6,804 nucleotides of DNA from an uncultured bacterium (lineage in GTDB: Bacteria; Planctomycetota; Planctomycetia; Pirellulales; UBA1268), in contig CALGAS010000324.1 of NCBI GenBank assembly GCA_937959175.1, positions 1 through 6,804 of the forward strand, read 5' to 3'. Shown here in pieces: positions 1 to 5,094 of this stretch. The first letter of the stretch is position 1. Every line of letters starts with the position of its first letter. A program made the position numbers and the translations under genes. The notes under the pieces were generated by a model that was not told the origin of the DNA, ran no database searches, and worked only from the letters and a program-made list of their open reading frames with translations.

Positions 1-1
1 G

Positions 2-1948
2 CGGATCTGCATCGATTCCGACATCCATCTGGCCGAGACGGCCGACTGCCACGCGGCCCTCGCCGAACTGGCCGCCGGGGCGGCCGAGATCGCTCCGCTC
101 GACCAGGATGCCGCCCGGCGGGTTCTCATGCATGTGGTCAGTCATCTCGGCGAGCCGACGCACGATACCGATCACACCGAATCGCTCGCGATGGCCCGCC
201 AGGTCCGAAAGGCGATGTCCGAGCCGCCCCGCCGCCAGGCTGCGGGGAAGAAGCCCGCCCCGCGCGCCTCGCTGGCCGCCTGGTTTTCCGCGGCGGTGGC
301 AGTCGTGCTCGTCGTCGCCCTGGCGGGGCTCCTGGTTCGCTCGCTCTGGAAGTCAACGCGGCCCCCGCAGGAAGTCGCCGTGGCCGAGCCTGTCGCGCCG
401 GAAGCACCGGCCGGAAACGATGCTGAACCTACCGCCGAGGCCGATGGAGCTGCTGAGCCAGCCGCTGCTCCGAGCGATCGAACTGCTGAGGCATCACTCC
501 CCGCAGCAGAGCCGCCGTCCGCAATCCCAGCCCCCGCAGCAGCCGTGGTCGACAACCAGCCGCCCCCGGCCGACCGCGGTGAGCCCGTTCAGCCTGGCGA
601 GCCGAGCGAACCGAGCGAGCCCGCACTGCCAGGAGAGCCAGCGGTGACTGCCGTGGCCGACGCCTCGGCCGTCCGGCTGCCGATGATGGAAGCCGCCATC
701 GAAGGACCGATCGAGCCAGATCCGCCGGCCGCTGAGCCGCCTCCGGAGGCCGAGCCTCCAGCGGCGGCGATGGTGGCCGAGGGGGGGCTCTTGTTGCATC
801 GCGTCATCGACGACGCCGGGAGTCGCTGGAAGCGGCTGCCCCCCGGTGAACCGCTCGCTCCGACTGAACAGTTCGTCGTGCCGGCCGCGTGTTATCCGGT
901 GATCACCGAGGGGTCGCTCACGATCACGCTTCTCCCCGGCACGCTCGGCTCGCTTCGCCACGACCCTGATGGCACGCCACGCGTGGAGATCGCGTTTGGG
1001 AAAGGCATCGTCTGGAGCGAGGCGGCCGAGCAGCGAGTCGGCGTGATTGCCGGAGGTCTGGTGGGTGTTGCGTCCCTGGGGCCGCGTCAGCCGCTGGGGA
1101 TCTCGGTCGAACTGCTTCGCGCCCCCGGCGGTGATCCACTCGTCGCGCCGCCCGGCCAGCAGGCGGTGGTCTTTGCCGGCGGCGGAACCCGCTGGCAACA
1201 GACCGACTTCGAAGGCCAGCCGGCAGCCGCCGTGCTGACCGGGATCGATCGCGAGCAGCCGCTGCCGCGGGGCACGGCGATCCAATGGCTGTCGTCTGAT
1301 CCGGGTGCCGCCCGACTGCTCCCGGCGGGCCGCCAGCCGGCCTGGATGCAGGATGCCTCGGCGGGTGGCCGCGGTCGCCTCTGGGCAGCCCGGGCCGCCG
1401 AGCGGATGGCACGCCAACTGGCCGCCGAAGGCTCCACCGAGGAGGTTCTCGGGCAGATGGCGGCCAGCCGACGCCCGGAAGACCGCCTGGCCGCCGCCAC
1501 GACGCTTGCGCTGTTGGGCGACTACGACGAGTTGGTGAGGCTCTTATGCGAGGAGCGGCCGGGGCAGAAGCTCCTCGAATCGCAGTGGGAAACGCTCGAG
1601 CACGCAGTGCAGCTGGCTCTTGCCAGGGGTGAAAATGCGTCTGCCAGGCTCCTGCAGTCTTTCCGCACGCAGGGCCTGGCCGGGCGGGGCGAGGAGCTTT
1701 TCAGGCTCGCCCTGGGCGTCGATCCGAACGGTTTCCCGGCGGCGGCCGCCGCCGCCTTGGTCGCGTCGCTGGAAGATCCGGCTCTCGTCATCCGCCGCTA
1801 CGCCTTCAAGAACCTCAAGGCGGCCTTTCCCGACCAGACAGAGGCGGCCTGGGCCTATGCGCCTGACCGCAGCCGGCTGCTCAACGTTGATGCTGTCAGC
1901 CGCTGGCGGCGGGCGGTGGAATCGGTGACGGCCGAGGCTACTCCCTGA
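2..1948 (+). CDS. Single-pass membrane protein with Pro/Ala-rich linker, possible anti-sigma/FecR-like regulator (5' partial)
   Basis: The reading frame is open from base 2, so the start lies left of the window; an internal ATG at 128 would remove a conserved-looking N-terminal part. Numbering residues from base 2, residues 3-24 (Cys-Ile-Asp-Ser-Asp, then LAETADCH) resemble an N-terminal motif I recall from planctomycete membrane regulators. A basic stretch (RRQAAGKK) precedes one hydrophobic segment at about residues 90-112, which predicts N-in/C-out topology. Residues about 121-262 are a low-complexity linker rich in Pro, Ala and Glu with GEP and SEP repeats. Residues about 263-458 are Gly- and Val-rich and look beta-structured, loosely FecR-like. 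Residues about 459-648 are helical, Ala/Leu-rich and HEAT-like. Codon use in the linker is less GC-biased than in the downstream genes, as expected for a weakly constrained region. The gene is separated by 138 bases from hpf and is probably a different transcription unit. The CDS is certain; the anti-sigma role is inferred and could be wrong. Confidence 0.8.
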   Translation, partial: RICIDSDIHLAETADCHAALAELAAGAAEIAPLDQDAARRVLMHVVSHLGEPTHDTDHTESLAMARQVRKAMSEPPRRQAAGKKPAPRASLAAWFSAAVAVVLVVALAGLLVRSLWKSTRPPQEVAVAEPVAPEAPAGNDAEPTAEADGAAEPAAAPSDRTAEASLPAAEPPSAIPAPAAAVVDNQPPPADRGEPVQPGEPSEPSEPALPGEPAVTAVADASAVRLPMMEAAIEGPIEPDPPAAEPPPEAEPPAAAMVAEGGLLLHRVIDDAGSRWKRLPPGEPLAPTEQFVVPAACYPVITEGSLTITLLPGTLGSLRHDPDGTPRVEIAFGKGIVWSEAAEQRVGVIAGGLVGVASLGPRQPLGISVELLRAPGGDPLVAPPGQQAVVFAGGGTRWQQTDFEGQPAAAVLTGIDREQPLPRGTAIQWLSSDPGAARLLPAGRQPAWMQDASAGGRGRLWAARAAERMARQLAAEGSTEEVLGQMAASRRPEDRLAAATTLALLGDYDELVRLLCEERPGQKLLESQWETLEHAVQLALARGENASARLLQSFRTQGLAGRGEELFRLALGVDPNGFPAAAAAALVASLEDPALVIRRYAFKNLKAAFPDQTEAAWAYAPDRSRLLNVDAVSRWRRAVESVTAEATP

Positions 1949-1999
1949 CGCGAGCAGGCCGCTCAGACCCGCCTGATGTCCGGGGATTCCGCCGGTCGA

Positions 2000-2029
2000 T
2001 TGCCCGAGTGGAGCGGCCGGTGATATGCT
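2000..2029 (+). promoter_or_regulatory. Candidate sigma70-type promoter for the hpf-PTS-RNase cluster
   Basis: TTGCCC at 2000-2005 matches the -35 consensus at four of six bases. It lies 18 bases before TATGCT at 2024-2029, which matches the -10 consensus at four of six bases and carries an extended TG at 2021-2022. Transcription would start near 2036, giving a leader of about 50 bases before hpf. The site lies in the only sizeable gap before the five-gene cluster. Assignment is by eye, and planctomycete promoter consensus may differ. Confidence 0.35.
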
Positions 2030-2036
2030 CCAGGAG

Positions 2037-2064
2037 CCGCCCGCGCGGGAGCGCGGCGGGTTTT
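2037..2064 (+). terminator. GC-rich hairpin followed by TTTT, upstream of hpf
   Basis: CCGCGC (2041-2046) pairs with GCGCGG (2051-2056) around a GGGA loop. The stem extends by three pairs (2037-2039 with 2057-2059) if C2040 bulges, and TTTT follows at 2061-2064. It could be a weak intrinsic terminator for the upstream membrane-protein gene. It also lies at the predicted 5' end of the hpf transcript, only 22 bases before the start codon, so a 5' stabilising or attenuating structure is equally possible. Confidence 0.35.
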
Positions 2065-2073
2065 CCTCCCCAC

Positions 2074-2078
2074 AGGAA
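2074..2078 (+). promoter_or_regulatory. Shine-Dalgarno of hpf
   Basis: AGGAA lies 8 bases before the GTG at 2087. It supports that GTG as the start, as does the typical family N-terminus MQINVSARHG. Confidence 0.6.
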
Positions 2079-2086
2079 TCGCCGCG

Positions 2087-2407
2087 GTGCAGATCAATGT
2101 TTCAGCCCGGCATGGCCACCTGAGCCCCGCCTCGCAGTCGAAAATCGCCGTCAAAGTCTCGCGGCTGAAGCGTTATTTCGACCGGCTGACGGCCCTCAAC
2201 GTGACCGTCGATCTGGGCAATCGGGCCCTTCCGGCGGTCGAAATCGTCGCTTCGGCCGAGCACTTTCACGACATGGTCAGCCATGAGTCGGCCGCCCATC
2301 TCTGGCGAAGCGTTGATGGCGCCGTTCAGAAACTCGAGCAGCAACTGCGGAAACACAAGGAGAAGGTTCGCGACCACAAGCACGTCCAGTCGAGCCGCCG
2401 GGCCTGA
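2087..2407 (+). CDS. hpf: Short ribosome hibernation promoting factor (HPF/RaiA family)
   Basis: This 106-residue protein belongs to the HPF/YfiA family, which binds the 30S subunit in the decoding channel and stores ribosomes in an inactive state during starvation. It starts with GTG and reads MQINVSARHG. The single alpha/beta domain includes KVSRLKRYFDRL at about residues 23-34, matching the KL-x2-YFDR region of E. coli HPF. The basic helix KLEQQLRKHKEK at about 82-93 matches the conserved KL-x2-QL-x-KHK-x-K end of the domain. The C-terminal tail is rich in Arg, Lys and His. It lacks the extra C-terminal dimerisation domain of long HPF (about 180-190 residues), so it is the short form. It is the first gene after the candidate promoter, 50 bases ahead of the EIIA gene. 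In proteobacteria hpf also sits next to ptsN, which supports the assignment. Confidence 0.93.
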   Translation: MQINVSARHGHLSPASQSKIAVKVSRLKRYFDRLTALNVTVDLGNRALPAVEIVASAEHFHDMVSHESAAHLWRSVDGAVQKLEQQLRKHKEKVRDHKHVQSSRRA

Positions 2408-2442
2408 CCCGGCCCCCGCCTTCTCCCCTCCCGTTCCCTCCC
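2408..2442 (+). other. C-rich, G-poor tract between hpf and EIIA
   Basis: Directly after the hpf stop, 24 of 35 bases are C and only 4 are G, with repeated CTCCC units. No convincing Shine-Dalgarno for the EIIA start occurs here; only GGA at 2443-2445 is present, 12 bases from the ATG. C-rich, G-poor RNA is the preferred loading substrate of Rho, so this could be a partial transcription exit point. That role is inference only. Confidence 0.3.
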
Positions 2443-2457
2443 GGACCCGATGCAAGC

Positions 2458-2934
2458 ATGAAGTTCTCCGATTTCGTCGCGACTGACGCCATCCGCTCGC
2501 ATGTCGATGCCGACACGAAGGAAGGTGTGATTCGGGAGATGGGCCAGGCCCTCGTCGACGCCGGCAAGATCGCCGCCGCCGATTTTGAGAGCATCGTCAA
2601 GGCGATCATGAAACGCGAGGATCTCGGCAGCACCGGCATCGGCCGGGGTGTGGCCGTCCCTCATACAAAACATCCGGGCGTCAGCCGTCTTGTCGGCACG
2701 GTGGCGGTGAGCCCGGAAGGAATCGATTTCGAGAGTCTCGACGGCGAGCCGGTGCAGTTATTTTTTCTGCTCGTCTCGCCACCCGATCGGCCCGGGGACC
2801 ACCTCCGGGCCTTGGAGAGCATTTCACGGCAGTTGCGGGACGAAGGGTTCTGCAAGCTGCTGAAGGCTGCGAAGGAACCGGTGGATATCCAGCACCTGCT
2901 GGAGGAAGCCGATGCCCACGGAGTGGTCTCCTGA
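2458..2934 (+). CDS. ptsN: PTS EIIA domain protein, fructose/mannitol/Ntr class (PtsN-like)
   Basis: This 158-residue stand-alone EIIA domain accepts phosphate from HPr. The active-site histidine is His69 in GIGRGVAVPHTK, matching the GIG-x-G-x-A-x-PH signature of the PTS EIIA type-2 family. The second conserved histidine is His115 in PGDHLRALESIS, following the hydrophobic strand VQLFFLLV (residues 99-106). Length fits free-standing PtsN (about 160 residues). No EIIB or EIIC domain is fused or adjacent, so a regulatory role as in the nitrogen PTS is more likely than sugar import. The ATG at 2458 has no good Shine-Dalgarno, yet MKFSDFV is the expected family N-terminus and no in-frame start lies close upstream. 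The 3' end carries the Shine-Dalgarno of HPr and overlaps that gene by 23 bases. The PtsN versus fructose-EIIA choice is not certain; the symbol is by analogy. Confidence 0.9.
   Translation: MKFSDFVATDAIRSHVDADTKEGVIREMGQALVDAGKIAAADFESIVKAIMKREDLGSTGIGRGVAVPHTKHPGVSRLVGTVAVSPEGIDFESLDGEPVQLFFLLVSPPDRPGDHLRALESISRQLRDEGFCKLLKAAKEPVDIQHLLEEADAHGVVS
2901..2906 (+). promoter_or_regulatory. Strong Shine-Dalgarno of HPr inside the EIIA gene
   Basis: GGAGGA ends 5 bases before the ATG at 2912 and is the best ribosome binding site in the window. It favours 2912 over the alternative ATG at 2936, which has only GGAG at 12 bases distance. Its position within the EIIA coding sequence suggests translational coupling. 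Confidence 0.65.
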
Positions 2935-3280
2935 GATGGCTGCAGAGAGCCGGGAATCATTGCATCAGGTCCACGCGGATCCACCGCTGGCGGAGACGGT
3001 GTCGCGCGAGGTTGTCGTGGCCAATAGCCAGGGGCTTCATGCCCGGCCGGCCGAGCGACTCGCGCGGGAAGCCCGCCGCTGGCAGTCACGGATCGAGCTG
3101 GTGGCTGACTCACAGCGGGTTGATGGCAAGAGCATCCTGGACGTGCTGACGCTCGCTGCCGAAGCGGGCGCTCGATTGGTGGTGGAGGCGACCGGGCCGG
3201 ATGCCCGGGAGGCCTTGGAGGCGATCGGCAGCCTCTTCGACCGCAACTTCAACGAGCACGCGGGCAGCCAGGGAACCTGA
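2912..3280 (+). CDS. ptsH: Phosphocarrier protein HPr
   Basis: HPr carries phosphate from EI to EIIA proteins. The active-site histidine is His43 in NSQGLHARPAERL, with the conserved Arg45 two residues on. Ser74 in VDGKSILDVLTL lies exactly 31 residues after His43, the same spacing as His15 to Ser46 in classical HPr, so the regulatory serine is kept. The C-terminal helix ALEAIGSLFDRNF is also typical. Length is 122 residues against about 85-90 for HPr; the excess is mainly a 28-residue N-terminal extension, plus a short tail. The chosen start at 2912 has a strong Shine-Dalgarno and overlaps EIIA by 23 bases. An alternative ATG at 2936, one base past the EIIA stop, would shorten the extension by 8 residues. 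The EI gene follows after 24 bases. Ntr-type HPr (NPr) is an alternative name, because the neighbour is PtsN-like. Confidence 0.92.
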   Translation: MPTEWSPEMAAESRESLHQVHADPPLAETVSREVVVANSQGLHARPAERLAREARRWQSRIELVADSQRVDGKSILDVLTLAAEAGARLVVEATGPDAREALEAIGSLFDRNFNEHAGSQGT

Positions 3281-3288
3281 TCGCTGCC

Positions 3289-3300
3289 GGCGGCGCCGCC
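3289..3300 (+). repeat. 12-nt perfect palindrome between HPr and EI
   Basis: GGCGGCGCCGCC is self-complementary over 12 bases and lies 4 bases before the EI start, where a Shine-Dalgarno would be expected. As RNA it could form a short 4-bp hairpin with a GCGC loop. In DNA this GC-rich it may be chance. Confidence 0.3.
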
Positions 3301-3304
3301 CGCC

Positions 3305-5044
3305 ATGCTGAAACTCCAGGGAATCGCAGTCTCACCCGGTGTGACCATCGGTGAGGCGCTCGTGCTCGACGCCGAGGGATTTCGGATCCCCCGGCGGTTC
3401 GTGGAGCGGAGCGCCGTCGATACCGAGTTGGCCCGGCTCTCCCATGCGATCGCCGACACCGCCCGGGAGATGGAGCACAACCGCGACCGGATCCGGGCCG
3501 AGCTCGGTGAGCAGTATGCTGCCATCTTCGACGCCCACCTGGCGATGCTCCATGACCCGCGGCTCCAGCAGGAGCTGACGTCGGCCGTCCGCGACCGCAA
3601 CTGGTGGCCGGAGTATGCCGTCAGCCGGACGCTCCGCCGCTACGCGAAGGTCTTCCAGAGCCTCGACAACCACATCTCGCAGCGGGCCCACGACATCTAC
3701 GACATTGAGAAGAGCCTGCTCCGCAACCTGCTCGGCCAGCGGCGGGAGACCCTGGCGGCGATCTCCCAGCCGGTCGTGATCCTGGCCCACAACCTGACCC
3801 CCAGCGAGACGGCCAACCTCGACCGCCGGTTCGTGAAGGGCTTTGCCACCGAACTCGGCGGCCCCGGCAGCCACACGGCGATCGTGGCCGAGGGGCTGGA
3901 GATCCCGGCGGTGGTCGGAATGGTTCCCTTCCTGGCTGACGTCTCCGGCGGCGAGCCGGTGATCCTCGACGGCAACGAGGGGCTGATCATCCTTCAGCCC
4001 GACGAGGAGACGATCGCCCGCTACCGGCTCGAGGAGGAGGCGGCCCGCGGGGTGGCCGTCCGGCTGGGCCAGCTTCGCGATCTGCCGGCCGAGACGACCG
4101 ACGGAACCCGCGTCCAGATCCTCGGCAACATCGAGTTTCCCAGCGAGGTCGAGCAGTGCATCGACCGCGGCTGCGACGGGATCGGCCTCTACAGGACCGA
4201 GTTTCTCTATCTGACCAGCAAGCGGGAGCCCACCGAGGAGGACCACTTCGAGGCCTACTCGGCCGTCGTCAAGGCGATGGACGGCAAGCCGGTCGTGATC
4301 CGCACGCTCGACTTGGGCGCCGATAAGATGCTCACCGAGACCACGCCCGAGGAGGAGCGAAATCCCTGCCTCGGCCTGCGGAGTATCCGGCTCTCGCTCC
4401 GGCAGCTGCCGATGTTCCGCACCCAACTGCGGGCCATCCTTCGGGCCAGCGCCCTGGGCGACGTGCGGGTGATGTTCCCGCTGGTCTCCACAATCGTCGA
4501 ACTGCGGCAGGCCAGGATGGTCCTCGCCGATGTGATGGAGGATCTCGCCGAGCACGGCATCGCCTTTAACCGGAAGATGCCCGTGGGCATGATGGTTGAG
4601 ACGCCGGCCGCTGCGCTGATGCTCGACGCGTTCATTCGAGAGGTCGATTTCGTCTCGATCGGCACCAACGACCTGATCCAGTACACGCTGGCGGTCGATC
4701 GGGGCAACAAGGAGGTTGCAGAACTGTACAACGCCTGCGATCCGGCGGTCTTGCGGCTTCTCCGCCGCTCGCTGGACGTGGCGGCCGAGGCCGGCGTGCC
4801 GGCCAATGTCTGCGGTCAGATGAGCGGCAGCGTGATGTTCACGCAGCTTCTCCTGGGCATGGGCCTCCGGCAGCTCAGCGTGCCGGCCAGCGCCATTCCC
4901 GAGGTCAAGCAGGCGTGCCGAAGCGTTTCGGTCGCCGATTGCCGCCTGATCGCCGAAAAGGCGCTGACGATGGACGGCGCGCGGGAGGTCAAGGCCTACC
5001 TGCGTGACCAGCTCCGTCGGCTGCTCGCCCAAACAGTGGCCTAG
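3305..5044 (+). CDS. ptsI: PTS Enzyme I (phosphoenolpyruvate-protein phosphotransferase)
   Basis: EI takes phosphate from phosphoenolpyruvate and passes it to HPr, the first step of the PTS relay in the cytoplasm. At 579 residues it matches classical EI (about 575), with no N-terminal GAF domain, so it is not the EI-Ntr (PtsP) architecture. The phosphorylated histidine is His190 in GGPGSHTAIVAEGLEIPAVVG. The PEP-binding barrel shows Arg297 (GLYRTEF), Arg333 (VIRTLDLG), Glu432 (VETPAA), Asp456 (SIGTNDLIQYTLAVDR) and Cys503 (VCGQMSG). Each is one residue offset from the E. coli catalytic positions 296, 332, 431, 455 and 502. The usual GGRTSH is GGPGSH here and the usual CGE is CGQ, which I recall as common in planctomycetes. 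The ATG at 3305 has no evident Shine-Dalgarno, but MLKLQGIAVSPG is the expected N-terminus. The gene probably shares a transcript with HPr, 24 bases upstream. Confidence 0.95.
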   Translation: MLKLQGIAVSPGVTIGEALVLDAEGFRIPRRFVERSAVDTELARLSHAIADTAREMEHNRDRIRAELGEQYAAIFDAHLAMLHDPRLQQELTSAVRDRNWWPEYAVSRTLRRYAKVFQSLDNHISQRAHDIYDIEKSLLRNLLGQRRETLAAISQPVVILAHNLTPSETANLDRRFVKGFATELGGPGSHTAIVAEGLEIPAVVGMVPFLADVSGGEPVILDGNEGLIILQPDEETIARYRLEEEAARGVAVRLGQLRDLPAETTDGTRVQILGNIEFPSEVEQCIDRGCDGIGLYRTEFLYLTSKREPTEEDHFEAYSAVVKAMDGKPVVIRTLDLGADKMLTETTPEEERNPCLGLRSIRLSLRQLPMFRTQLRAILRASALGDVRVMFPLVSTIVELRQARMVLADVMEDLAEHGIAFNRKMPVGMMVETPAAALMLDAFIREVDFVSIGTNDLIQYTLAVDRGNKEVAELYNACDPAVLRLLRRSLDVAAEAGVPANVCGQMSGSVMFTQLLLGMGLRQLSVPASAIPEVKQACRSVSVADCRLIAEKALTMDGAREVKAYLRDQLRRLLAQTVA

Positions 5045-5052
5045 CGGCCACA

Positions 5053-5068
5053 CCGCCCTGCGGGGCGG
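5053..5068 (+). other. Perfect 6-bp hairpin with UNCG-type tetraloop, EI/RNase gap
   Basis: CCGCCC (5053-5058) pairs perfectly with GGGCGG (5063-5068) around TGCG, giving the C(UGCG)G form of the extra-stable cUNCGg tetraloop family. No T-run follows, so it is not a classical intrinsic terminator. It lies 26 bases before the RNase start. It could block RNA decay or mark a processing point. Confidence 0.45.
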
Positions 5069-5076
5069 ACCCAAAC

Positions 5077-5083
5077 GGAAGGA
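5077..5083 (+). promoter_or_regulatory. Shine-Dalgarno of the RNase E/G gene
   Basis: GGAAGGA ends 11 bases before the ATG at 5095. The spacing is slightly long but supports that start over the ATG at 5107. Confidence 0.5.
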
Positions 5084-5094
5084 AAACTGTCGCG

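Noticed and set aside
128..130. ATG at 128 as the true start of the first gene
   Set aside because: The frame is open back to base 2 with a sensible, family-like sequence (SDIHLAETADCH), and no Shine-Dalgarno precedes 128.
108..647. 179-residue + strand open frame overlapping the first gene
   Set aside because: Out of frame with the continuous 648-codon reading frame, and Pro/Ser/Arg-rich in the way typical of a frame-shifted GC-rich sequence.
494..1417. 307-residue minus-strand open frame in the first gene
   Set aside because: No start context and no recognisable family; the Arg/Gly-rich composition matches the antisense of a Pro/Ala-rich gene.
1739..1757. GCC/GGC repeat run in the first gene
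   Set aside because: It encodes an alanine run in a helical region and does not form an independent repeat element.
1957..2018. Inverted repeat GGCCGCTC (1957-1964) and GAGCGGCC (2011-2018) after the first gene
   Set aside because: Only 8 pairs with a 46-base loop and no T-run after it; plausible by chance at this GC content, and it overlaps the candidate promoter.
3332..5074. 580-residue open frame on the minus strand opposite EI
   Set aside because: The opposite strand holds a full-length EI with all catalytic residues. The antisense product is low-complexity, rich in Gly, Asp, Arg, Leu and His without a recognisable domain, as expected from GC-rich codon bias.
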